This document shows positions 15,114-22,649 of a stretch of DNA of 39,977 nt, in pieces; within the stretch, counting starts at the first letter, position 1; each line of letters opens with the position of its first letter. The translations under genes and the position numbers were made by a program. This DNA comes from an uncultured Rubritalea sp. Its GTDB lineage: Bacteria > Verrucomicrobiota > Verrucomicrobiia > Verrucomicrobiales > Akkermansiaceae. The stretch covers positions 1 through 39,977 of the forward strand of contig CAKZNV010000103.1 in the NCBI GenBank assembly GCA_937132085.1. Reading direction: 5' to 3'. The notes beneath the pieces are model-generated. The model did no database searches. It was given only the letters and a program-made list of their open reading frames with translations, and was not told the origin of the DNA.

Positions 15114-15503
15114 TTACTTCGTAACTTGGCTATTTTTAGTGAAATAAGCGACTAAGAATGTCCAGGCTGTTACGATGAGTAGTCCGCCAGTTTCGTTGCC
15201 GGCTGGATTCTGATAAGCAGGATCATCAGGGGAGAGGACGCAAAAGAGAGGGAGATCCCAGTTGATCTGACTTCCTCGGAATAGGGTTAGAGCTAATGTG
15301 ATGACGCCTAACACGTAAAATGTTTTTGCGGGGACGTGTTTGAAAGCATTGTATAAAAATAGCAGAGCTAGCACAGCATAGCCGAGTAGCCAAGTCTGCT
15401 GAAGCCAGCTAGCAGTATGATATTGTGTGACATCATTAGTCTGTAGTGAGGCGAATGCAACAAAGAGTGCGGCGCCGAGTATGCTGATAATTTTCTTAGC
15501 CAT
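15114..15503 (-). CDS. TMEM220-like four-helix membrane protein
   Basis: 129 residues: four hydrophobic segments (IISILGAALFVAFASLQ, LLGYAVLALLFLYNA, FYVLGVITLALTL, GLLIVTAWTFLVAYF). The ASLQTNDVTQYHTASWL stretch after helix 1 and the NPAGNETGGL stretch before the last helix recall the conserved polar loops of the TMEM220 family, small membrane proteins of unknown function in eukaryotes and bacteria. The family assignment is by memory of the pattern and is moderate. It converges on the 88-residue protein gene with no gap and has no visible terminator. Confidence 0.65.
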   Translation of the reverse strand: MAKKIISILGAALFVAFASLQTNDVTQYHTASWLQQTWLLGYAVLALLFLYNAFKHVPAKTFYVLGVITLALTLFRGSQINWDLPLFCVLSPDDPAYQNPAGNETGGLLIVTAWTFLVAYFTKNSQVTK

Positions 15504-15608
15504 GGTGGGAAGTTAATCCTAGCCGATGATTTGGCAACCAAAAATCTAGATTCTGTATTGCAGGTGAGTGTGGCGTGCTATTAAATGATGCCGTAAGAGA
15601 GATAAAGT

Positions 15609-16415
15609 ATGGAAAATATAGGAATCATAGCGGGAAATGGAATTTACCCAGAGACCTTTGTCGAGGCGGCAAGGAGAAATGCTCAGGGCTGTAAGCTCGT
15701 GGCGGCAGCGTTCAATGGTGAGACGAAGGAGTGTCTGGGTGAGAAGGTAGATGCGATAGAGTGGTTCCGTGTGGGGCAACTTAGTAAGCTGATTAAATTT
15801 TTTAAACGTGAAGGTGTGACGAAAGCGATCATGGTGGGGCAGATAGCTCCTAAAAACCTTTTCGATCTGAGGCCTGATATGCGCATTCTTTTGATGCTAG
15901 CCAGGGTGAAGAAGCGTAATGCCGAAACCTTGTTTGGAGCGATAGCTGATGAGTTAGCAAAAGATGGTATTGAGCTGATCGATGCGACGACTTATCTAGA
16001 CGATTTATTACCAGAGCCAGGACATGTCTGTGGCCCTAAACTGAAGAAACGTCAGCAAGAAGATGCTGAGTATGGATTTGAAATAGCGAAGGAGAGTAGC
16101 AGGCTAGATATTGGTCAGAGCGTCGTCGTTCGACACGGCACAGTGTTGGCTGTGGAGGCGTTTGAAGGAACCAATGCCTGTATCAAGCGTGGTGGTGAGC
16201 TAGGTAGAGGCAAGAGCTGCACCTTGGCTAAGGTGAGTAAACCAGATCAAGATTTTAGATTTGATGTGCCAGTGCTAGGTGCTCTAACAGTAGAAGCGTG
16301 TAGTGAAGCGGGAGTGGGAGTGATTGCCTGTGAGGCGAAGCGCACTTTGATACTAGGTAAAGAAGAAGTGGAGAGGCTTTGTAAAGAAAAGGGTGTGACT
16401 ATTGTGGCTCTGTAA
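15609..16415 (+). CDS. lpxI: UDP-2,3-diacylglucosamine pyrophosphatase LpxI
   Basis: 268 residues, the normal LpxI (DUF1009) size. It starts with IGIIAGNGIYPETF, has VGQLSKLIKFFKREGVTKAIMVGQI in the N-terminal domain, and a C-terminal catalytic domain with ESSRLDIGQSVVV and FRFDVPVLG, whose Asp near residue 219 corresponds to the catalytic Asp known from Caulobacter LpxI. It hydrolyses UDP-2,3-diacylglucosamine to lipid X and UMP in lipid A synthesis, replacing LpxH. Its presence implies a lipid A outer membrane. It stands alone, without other lpx genes, 58 nt before the MOSC-domain gene on the same strand. Confidence 0.93.
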   Translation: MENIGIIAGNGIYPETFVEAARRNAQGCKLVAAAFNGETKECLGEKVDAIEWFRVGQLSKLIKFFKREGVTKAIMVGQIAPKNLFDLRPDMRILLMLARVKKRNAETLFGAIADELAKDGIELIDATTYLDDLLPEPGHVCGPKLKKRQQEDAEYGFEIAKESSRLDIGQSVVVRHGTVLAVEAFEGTNACIKRGGELGRGKSCTLAKVSKPDQDFRFDVPVLGALTVEACSEAGVGVIACEAKRTLILGKEEVERLCKEKGVTIVAL

Positions 16416-16469
16416 GTCTTAGTAGGCTTTGATTCTCTTATGTCAGGGTGAGTCAAATTGGTTTTAAGT

Positions 16470-17159
16470 ATGATGCAATTATTAAGTATTCAGGTGGGAA
16501 TGCCTAAGGCCATTGTGGCCGATGTAGGCGCTGAAGGAAAGCAATGGCAGACCGCCTTATTTAAGGAAGCTGTTAGGGGTTCTGTATGCGTAAGATTCTT
16601 AGGGTTGGATGGTGATGGGCAGGCTGACCTAGAAAGCCATGGTGGGCTGGATAAAGCGATCAATGCGTATCCTAGTGAGCATTATCAGTATTGGCTGGAT
16701 GAGCTAGGGCTAGCTTGTGAGCCTGGAGCTTTCGGTGAAAATTTTAGCAGTGATGGTATGATTGAAGCTGAGGTTTGTGTGGGAGATATCTACAGAGTAG
16801 GAGAATTAGTCGTTCAAGTGAGTCAACCTCGTCAGCCTTGCTGGAAAATTGCCAGACGTTGGGGTGTGAAAAAACTTGCTCTGTTCGTTCAACAAACTGG
16901 TAAGACGGGGTGGTATTATAGAGTGTTAAAAGAAGCTCAAGTTTCTGCTCCTGACGTAGTTGAACTGATCGATAGACCCTATCCTCAATGGACCATCGAT
17001 AGAGTGAATCAGATCATGTATAGGGATAAGAGAGATTGGCAGGCGGCTTATGATCTAAGCCAGTGCTCAGCTTTGTCAGAAAGCTGGAAGGTGACGTTAA
17101 GTTCACGTGCTGCAAAGCAACAGTGCCACTCAGAGCTGCCACGTTTATATGGGGTATAG
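16470..17159 (+). CDS. MOSC-domain protein (YiiM-like)
   Basis: 229 residues from ATG 16470 (a TTG 12 nt upstream and an adjacent ATG at 16473 are alternatives). The motifs fit the YiiM-type MOSC family: SHGGLDKAINAYPSEHYQYW, FGENFSSDG, VGDIYRVGELVVQVSQPRQPCWK with the conserved Cys of MOSC domains, and TGKTGWYYRVL. MOSC proteins bind molybdenum cofactor or related sulfur carriers; YiiM takes part in reduction of N-hydroxylated base analogues in E. coli. A beta-strand-rich domain spans about 20-160 with a short helical 3-alpha tail. No molybdopterin genes lie nearby, so its partner is unknown. Confidence 0.88.
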   Translation: MMQLLSIQVGMPKAIVADVGAEGKQWQTALFKEAVRGSVCVRFLGLDGDGQADLESHGGLDKAINAYPSEHYQYWLDELGLACEPGAFGENFSSDGMIEAEVCVGDIYRVGELVVQVSQPRQPCWKIARRWGVKKLALFVQQTGKTGWYYRVLKEAQVSAPDVVELIDRPYPQWTIDRVNQIMYRDKRDWQAAYDLSQCSALSESWKVTLSSRAAKQQCHSELPRLYGV

Positions 17160-17246
17160 TGAGTGAATCTAATAGTTAGATTGAATATTAGTGCTCTGTG
17201 GAAGAGGGGGGCTTTCTTTACTTTACTTGACCACTAAGGATAATGG

Positions 17247-17885
17247 GTGCAGGTTGTGGGTGTGGATAAAGTAGATATACCAAGAAAGACAATTTACCGT
17301 TTGTCTATTTATAGCCGTTGTCTGAAGCGTCTTCATGAAAATGGCATGAAGACGGTCAGCTCGAATTCTCTAGCTCAGGTAGCTAATGTGAAGTCGGCTC
17401 AGCTGAGGAAGGATTTAGGTTATTTTGGGCAACTAGGAACACGTGGCTTAGGCTATCCTGTAGAGCTTTTGTTAGATACGATTCGTGATGTGCTAGGTGG
17501 AGCTACTTTGCAGCCAGTAGTTCTCGTTGGAGTGGGTAACCTAGGAAGAGCGCTACTCCATTATGACGGTTTTAGAAAAGAAGGGTTCGAGGTGTTAGCT
17601 GCTTTCGATGTGAAGCCTGATGTGATTGATCAGGAGGGGTTGCCTGTTCCTGTCTTGCATGATGATCTGATGATAGACTTCATCGCTGCGAAAGGCGTGC
17701 GAATGGCGATACTCTGTGTTCCTGCAAAGTATGGCCAAGAGGTGGCCAATGTTTTGGTGAATGCTGGTGTTGTGGGTATCTTAAATTTCTCTCCAACTAT
17801 CCTTCAAGTGCCTGACCAAGTCGTGGTGACACGAGTAGATTTGGCGATGGAATTAGAGAGCCTTAGTTACTTCATAGACCAGTAG
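17247..17885 (+). CDS. rex: Redox-sensing transcriptional repressor Rex
   Basis: 212 residues. The N-terminal winged helix (about 1-75) has IPRKTIYRLSIYSRCLKRL and SAQLRKDLGYFGQLGTRGLGY, the near-invariant Rex recognition segment. A Rossmann domain follows with LVGVGNLGRALL for NADH/NAD binding, and a C-terminal helix for domain swapping. Rex represses fermentation and respiration genes when NAD+/NADH is high and releases DNA on NADH. The GTG start has an AAGGA 6 nt upstream, one of the few good Shine-Dalgarno sites here. A perfect DnaA box overlaps codons 5-8. I found no full TTGTGAA-N4-TTCACAA Rex site, though the palindromes downstream could serve another factor. Confidence 0.93.
   Translation: MQVVGVDKVDIPRKTIYRLSIYSRCLKRLHENGMKTVSSNSLAQVANVKSAQLRKDLGYFGQLGTRGLGYPVELLLDTIRDVLGGATLQPVVLVGVGNLGRALLHYDGFRKEGFEVLAAFDVKPDVIDQEGLPVPVLHDDLMIDFIAAKGVRMAILCVPAKYGQEVANVLVNAGVVGILNFSPTILQVPDQVVVTRVDLAMELESLSYFIDQ
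17261..17269 (-). promoter_or_regulatory. Consensus DnaA box inside rex
   Basis: TGTGGATAA on plus equals TTATCCACA on minus, the strongest E. coli-type DnaA box. A near match, TGTGGAAGA, lies at 17197-17205. Both are about 1 kb upstream of dnaA. One perfect box can occur by chance. Confidence 0.4.
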
Positions 17886-17904
17886 GGACTTACGTTAGTA
17901 GCCG

Positions 17905-17919
17905 AAGTTTTTAAAACTT
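17905..17919. repeat. 15-bp palindrome AAGTTTTTAAAACTT, copy 1
   Basis: Perfect palindrome with one central base, 19 nt after the rex stop; partner at 18043-18057. Its sequence AAGTTTT-T-AAAACTT has the form of a dimeric regulator site. Confidence 0.7.
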
Positions 17920-18042
17920 TAACGGGGTTCATAAAAGTTATTAGAAGGTGCGTTTTTGGTTGTTTTGTTCATTGTGAGTCAGTTGTGAATGTGCTGTAAA
18001 ATTTACTTCAGACAAGTTAACTAAATGCGGGGTCAAGCGTTA

Positions 18043-18057
18043 AAGTTTTTAAAACTT
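18043..18057. repeat. 15-bp palindrome AAGTTTTTAAAACTT, copy 2
   Basis: Identical to 17905-17919 and 159 nt before the dnaA start. Flanking bases (GCGTTA before it) match the reverse complement of the flank of copy 1. Confidence 0.7.
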
Positions 18058-18216
18058 AGAAGGTCTTGATAAAGCGTAGTTTGAGCGATCTAATTTATTT
18101 CTTAAACAAAAACCTGTGTCCAAATATTTAAGTTGGGGGTATCACTATCAGCCGCTCGGAGGAGGTAGATTATCAATCCCTTTTCTGGCTCAGCCACACA
18201 ATAAATAACGAACTAT

Positions 18217-19608
18217 ATGGACCGACAAAATAACGAGACTCAGCTAAACACAATTGAATCAGAACCGGTCAATACGAAGTCTATTGTATGGAAGAATGTT
18301 CAAGACTCGTTAATGAAGTTGGTGAGCGCAGACGCTTTCAATCGTTGGTTTAAGGGAGCTTGTTGTGTGGCTATTTCTGAGACAGAAATGAAGCTTTCTG
18401 TTCCTAATGATATTCACCAGGTTTGGATTGAAACTAACTTTATGCCTGAGCTGCAATCCGCGGTATCATCAGTAATCGACGCGAATATTCATGTGAAGGT
18501 AGTAGTAGCAGGCGAAGAGGAAGAAGATGACGATTTTGAACCAACAGAAGTTATTTCTGAGAAGTCTGAGCAGCGTATTAAGTCGGCTGGCTTGAATCCT
18601 CAATATTGTTTCAGTAAATTCGTAGTAGGTCATAATAGTGAGTTTGCTCATGCTGCCTGTAGCGCAGTGGCTAGTGGTTCAGGATTTGCTTACAACCCGT
18701 TATTTATTCATGGTGGATCTGGATTAGGAAAGACGCACTTGATGCAAGCGATCGGTCATGAAGTTCTCCGTAAGAATCCTAATGCTAAAGTAGTATATTT
18801 GACTTCTGAGAAGTTCACTAATGAATTCATCGACGCGGTTAAAAAAGGTAGCTTAGATAAATTTAGAAAAAAGTATCGTAGAGCAGATTTCTTGCTGATT
18901 GATGATATTCAGTTTGTGGCAGGAAAAGAGAGAACTGAGGAAGAATTTTTCCATACATTTAATACTCTGTTAGATTTACAAAGCCAGATTGTGTTAACGA
19001 GTGATCGCCCAGCTTGCGAGATCAAGAGCTTCGACGCTAGAATGATTTCTAGATTCGAAAGTGGTCTCACTGTAGAGCTTCAGATTCCTTTAATGGAGAC
19101 ACGATTGGCAATTCTTAAGAGAAAGATGGATGATTGGGATACCACTCTTCCGGATGAAGTGGTGCGCTATTTAGCCGATAAGATTCGTAGTAATGTTAGA
19201 CGCCTTGAAGGTGCTTTAGTGCGAGTGGCTACGTTTTCTTCACTTGGTGGAGGCAAGATCACTATTGAAAGAGTGGAGCATCTACTCAGAGATATTTTAC
19301 GAGAAGAAGGATCTAGAAAAGTTACTATTGATGCTATTCAGAAAGCAGTTTCTGATCACTTTGATATCAGACTCGCGGATATGAGTAGTAGAAGAAGGCC
19401 TTCGAATATTGCATTTGCTAGACAGGTTGCGATGTTTCTCAGCCGTAAGTTGACTCAGTCATCATTGATGGAGATTGGTGATGCGTTTGGTGGACGAGAT
19501 CATGGGACTGTGATTCATGCTGTTAAGAAAGTAGAGCAGCGTATTAAAGGAGAAAGCTCAGTGAGAGACACTGTAGATCTTCTGGATGCGATGTTGCAAA
19601 GAAGGTAA
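18217..19608 (+). CDS. dnaA: Chromosomal replication initiator DnaA
   Basis: 463 residues with the four DnaA domains. Domain I (about 22-95) contains FNRWF. A short acidic linker follows (EEEEDDD near 100). The AAA+ domain III has Walker A GGSGLGKTH (166-174), Walker B LLIDDIQF near 230, and the arginine-rich MISRFESGL. Domain IV has the signature FGGRDHGTVIHAVKK for DnaA-box binding. It opens the origin and loads the helicase. Only the ATG 18217 context fits the family N-terminus, and it has no Shine-Dalgarno. dnaN follows after 183 nt; recF and gyrB do not follow, unlike the common order. Confidence 0.97.
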   Translation: MDRQNNETQLNTIESEPVNTKSIVWKNVQDSLMKLVSADAFNRWFKGACCVAISETEMKLSVPNDIHQVWIETNFMPELQSAVSSVIDANIHVKVVVAGEEEEDDDFEPTEVISEKSEQRIKSAGLNPQYCFSKFVVGHNSEFAHAACSAVASGSGFAYNPLFIHGGSGLGKTHLMQAIGHEVLRKNPNAKVVYLTSEKFTNEFIDAVKKGSLDKFRKKYRRADFLLIDDIQFVAGKERTEEEFFHTFNTLLDLQSQIVLTSDRPACEIKSFDARMISRFESGLTVELQIPLMETRLAILKRKMDDWDTTLPDEVVRYLADKIRSNVRRLEGALVRVATFSSLGGGKITIERVEHLLRDILREEGSRKVTIDAIQKAVSDHFDIRLADMSSRRRPSNIAFARQVAMFLSRKLTQSSLMEIGDAFGGRDHGTVIHAVKKVEQRIKGESSVRDTVDLLDAMLQRR

Positions 19609-19749
19609 GTCTACATTTTTGGCGCATATCGCGAGGGCTACATATTGTATGTCATTTGGTCGGGTTGCGCTATATGGTGTTTTTTCTCATAAAACATTAA
19701 AGAATGCTTGATATAAGGAGTAGAAAGTTCACTTTGAGTTCAGAAATTA

Positions 19750-19772
19750 GTATCTTTTCACCTCTAAGATAC
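19750..19772 (+). promoter_or_regulatory. Short hairpin in the dnaN leader
   Basis: GTATCTT (19750-19756) pairs with AAGATAC (19766-19772) around a 9-nt loop, ending 19 nt before the dnaN start. It has no U-tract, so it is not a classical terminator. It could affect translation or mRNA stability. Confidence 0.3.
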
Positions 19773-19791
19773 GCAACTCCGAGCATCACTC

Positions 19792-20889
19792 ATGAAATTC
19801 ACTATCACCAAACAATCATTCATCGACGCACTTTCTCAAGTGCAACATGTTGTAACTAACAGAACTACGCTTCCTATCTTATCCAATGTGCTCATTGAGG
19901 CGGTAGGGAATCAACTTAGGTTAACTACTACGGATCTCGATGTTGGAGTGATGGGTAGTGTGGAAGCAAATGTAGAAAAAGAAGGAGCTACGACACTTCC
20001 TGTGAAGCGCCTGGCTAGCATTGTTAGAGAGCTTCCAGCTGAAACAATCGAAGTATCTGTAGATGCTAAGAACCACGCAAGTATCAAGTGTGGTCCATCA
20101 TTCTTCAAAATTATTGGTCTTGGTGATGACGAGTTCCCGCCACTCCCTACATTTGACGAATCTAAAGAATTCAAGATTCCTCAGCAGACTCTGTTAGATG
20201 CTTTGAAAAAGACATCTTATGCGATTTCTACTGATGAGACGCGTTACGTTCTTAACGGTATCTTCGTTCAATTCAAAGAAGGCAAGATGAGCCTTGTTGC
20301 TACTGACGGCCGTAGGCTAGCAATGGTCGAGCATGATCTAGAATTCCCAGCTAGCAATGAGTGTGATGTGATCATCCCATCAAAAGCAGTGAACGAACTT
20401 CAGCGTCTACTTAATAACGAAGGTGATGTTATTATGCACCTCACTGACAGCCAAGTATCTTTTGAAATCAACGGCAGCCTACTTGTCTCAAAGCTAATCG
20501 AAGGTAACTACCCGAACTATCGCCAAGTCATCCCTAGTAACACAACTGAGCGTGTGCAGATCAGCCGTGAAGCATTCCTTGAGACCGTTCGTCGTGTTTC
20601 TATTCTAGCTACTGATAAGTCAAACTCAGTTAAGCTTGCATTTGGTCAAAACTCAGTAGACGTGATGGCTAACACACAAGATGTGGGTGAAGCTACAGAG
20701 AGAATCGATGTGAACTATGACGGCAAAGAATTTGCGATTGCATTCAATCCAGAGTTCCTCATGGCGCCACTTAAGAATCTCAATGAAGCTGAGATCTATC
20801 TTGATATGATCGATGAAATGAGCCCGGGGGTAGTCCGTATCGACGGTTCATTCCTCTACGTGATCATGCCAATGAGAGTTTCTGGTTAA
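19792..20889 (+). CDS. dnaN: DNA polymerase III beta subunit (sliding clamp)
   Basis: 365 residues, the normal clamp length. Family landmarks: MKFTITKQSFIDALSQVQHVVTNRTTLPILSNVLIEA at the N-terminus, VSVDAKNHASIKCG, DEFPPLP, ATDGRRLAM, the domain-3 start NYPNYRQVIP, and the C-terminal YVIMPMRV, whose last residues line the cleft for partner binding. It forms the ring that tethers polymerase III. It lies 183 nt after dnaA in the same direction and is closed by a strong terminator at 20919-20952. Confidence 0.97.
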   Translation: MKFTITKQSFIDALSQVQHVVTNRTTLPILSNVLIEAVGNQLRLTTTDLDVGVMGSVEANVEKEGATTLPVKRLASIVRELPAETIEVSVDAKNHASIKCGPSFFKIIGLGDDEFPPLPTFDESKEFKIPQQTLLDALKKTSYAISTDETRYVLNGIFVQFKEGKMSLVATDGRRLAMVEHDLEFPASNECDVIIPSKAVNELQRLLNNEGDVIMHLTDSQVSFEINGSLLVSKLIEGNYPNYRQVIPSNTTERVQISREAFLETVRRVSILATDKSNSVKLAFGQNSVDVMANTQDVGEATERIDVNYDGKEFAIAFNPEFLMAPLKNLNEAEIYLDMIDEMSPGVVRIDGSFLYVIMPMRVSG

Positions 20890-20918
20890 TTCTAGGAAAT
20901 CACCAATTTTTCCCATTA

Positions 20919-20952
20919 ATGCTAAGCTCCTAGTGAGCTTAGCATTTTTTTT
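20919..20952 (+). terminator. Rho-independent terminator of dnaN
   Basis: Perfect 11-bp stem ATGCTAAGCTC (20919-20929) with 20935-20945, loop CTAGT, then a run of eight T. It marks the end of the dnaA–dnaN unit. Confidence 0.95.
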
Positions 20953-21041
20953 AGCTCCGACTGCAGAATGAGTCGAAACCGGTTAGAGATTTGAAGATAC
21001 TGATAGAAATACAAATTTTATCAGTATAGAATTACTAGAAT

Positions 21042-22649
21042 ATGAATAAGAACGATCATACAACTTCTGAAAATAGCGATATCGCTCAGACATTCATGGA
21101 GAAATACTATCTTCCGGTAGTTATACTTGGAATGATAGTAGCGGCTCTCGTGGCTGCGATGCCTTGGATGGGGGAAGTTGGTGTTGCTAACCCGAAGACT
21201 GCTGAGACTGGTGGGCTGTGGATGAACTTTTTGGGTAGATTTCACCCATTGATTCTCCACCTTCCCATTGGTGCTGTGATGTTGGTTTTGTGCATGGAGG
21301 GGCTTAGCCTCGTTACTAAAGGGAAGTATAAGTCGCAGACAACATTGGCTGTAGCCTTTGCTGCTGTTACAGCTGTTGTCGCTGTGGTGCTCGGTTACTT
21401 TTGGTATCTTACTGGTAATTATGTGGAAGATGAGATTTCAGAGCATAAGCGTGATGGAGTGATCTTTTCTGTGCTCATGATTATTACTTTCTTAGTGAAA
21501 TTCACCTATGATGCGAAAGATATCAAAGCTCTTAAGCCTGGATACTATGTGTTACTTGCTCTATCCGCAGTAACGATGATGAGCGCAGGTCACCACGGCG
21601 GTGAGATGATTCACGGTGATCCTCTTAATAGTTTTCCTAGTAAGGTGGCAGCGGAACGTGAGTCAAAGTTGAATGCTCCAGTCGCTGTTGATCCTGTGAT
21701 TTACACAAATATCGTTCACAACATTTTAGAGAACAAGTGCATCAGTTGCCATGGTCCTGATAAGGAAAAAGGCGGACTACGTCTTGATAGCTTGGCTGCG
21801 ATGTTAGATGGTGGTGAGGAAGAGGACTGTCTGGTAAAAGGTGATGTAGAATCTAGCTTCATGATCACATCGTTCGACCTACCAGAAGATGAAGACATGC
21901 ACATGCCTCCCAAGGAGAAACCTCAGATTACACCTGAGGAGAAAGCTATTCTCATCTGGTGGATCGAAATGGGCGCACCAGAAGACAAGAAGTTGAGTGA
22001 AGTGGAGGTGCCAAAAAACATTGCTACAGCATTACTAACCTTAAAAACTCCTGAGCAGCTTGCTGCCGAAGAAAAAGCAAAGAGAGATGCAGAAATTGCT
22101 GTGAAAAAAGCATTGGCCGACAAGCGTGAAAACCTCAGAGGAGCGTGGACGAAAATTAATGCAAAGTTCCCAGGTTCACTACGCTATCGCTCACAGCAAG
22201 AGCCCGTGTTGAGCTTTACAGCAGTTAGTTATCGCAAGGATTTCGTAGATGCTAATTTAGCTATTCTGGATGATGTTGCTGCAGACGTTGTAGAGATGGA
22301 TCTTTCTGAGACAAGGCTCACTGATGCTGGTGTGGCGAAGCTCGCTCACTATAGCAGCCTAGAAAAGTTAAAACTCAATGGGACGGGGATTACCAACGAA
22401 TCACTCAAAGTGCTAGCGAAGCTACCTAATCTAAAATCTCTAAACGTCTACGGAACTACTGTAGATGATGCAGGTATAGAATATTTCTCCGATCATGTTG
22501 CGCTTAGTAACCTCTATCTGTGGAACACGAACGTGACGGAAGCGGGTGCGAAAAAGCTCCAAGATACTCTCATCAAACGATCAAAAGAATCTGGTGAATC
22601 ACCTAAAGTAAAACCCTCTGTAAACCTAGGTAGTCCGATTACTAAGTAA
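21042..22649 (+). CDS. DUF2231–planctomycete cytochrome c–leucine-rich-repeat membrane protein
   Basis: 535 residues. An N-terminal cytoplasmic piece leads into about five helices; the segment FHPLILHLPIGAVMLVL is typical of DUF2231. GHHGGEMIHGDPL follows the last helix. A PSCyt1-type heme domain follows with CISCH (C233-H237) and GGLRLDS. After a charged linker (about 325-375) come leucine-rich repeats of the planctomycete type (LTDAGVAKLAHYSSLEKLKL and similar, about 400-510). The heme should be periplasmic. It is the first gene of a three-gene operon; its stop overlaps the next start (TAATG). Exact role unknown; perhaps the membrane electron link for the two secreted partners (inference). 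Confidence 0.85.
   Translation: MNKNDHTTSENSDIAQTFMEKYYLPVVILGMIVAALVAAMPWMGEVGVANPKTAETGGLWMNFLGRFHPLILHLPIGAVMLVLCMEGLSLVTKGKYKSQTTLAVAFAAVTAVVAVVLGYFWYLTGNYVEDEISEHKRDGVIFSVLMIITFLVKFTYDAKDIKALKPGYYVLLALSAVTMMSAGHHGGEMIHGDPLNSFPSKVAAERESKLNAPVAVDPVIYTNIVHNILENKCISCHGPDKEKGGLRLDSLAAMLDGGEEEDCLVKGDVESSFMITSFDLPEDEDMHMPPKEKPQITPEEKAILIWWIEMGAPEDKKLSEVEVPKNIATALLTLKTPEQLAAEEKAKRDAEIAVKKALADKRENLRGAWTKINAKFPGSLRYRSQQEPVLSFTAVSYRKDFVDANLAILDDVAADVVEMDLSETRLTDAGVAKLAHYSSLEKLKLNGTGITNESLKVLAKLPNLKSLNVYGTTVDDAGIEYFSDHVALSNLYLWNTNVTEAGAKKLQDTLIKRSKESGESPKVKPSVNLGSPITK

Larger units (their letters stand above)
17886..18216. promoter_or_regulatory. AT-rich rex–dnaA intergenic region, dnaA promoter and candidate origin-related element
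   Basis: 331 nt without a gene. It holds two copies of the 15-bp palindrome AAGTTTTTAAAACTT, at 17905-17919 and 18043-18057. The copies are in inverted context: the word CGTTAAAGTTTT reads on the minus strand at the first and on plus at the second. Their centres are 138 bp apart, about 13 helical turns. No consensus DnaA box is seen in this stretch. It must contain the dnaA promoter, but I cannot pick -35 and -10 boxes with certainty. Confidence 0.5.

Noticed and set aside
17976-18000. Possible Rex operator (TTGTGAATGTGCTGTAA)
   Set aside because: Only the left half matches TTGTGAA; the right half does not read TTCACAA.
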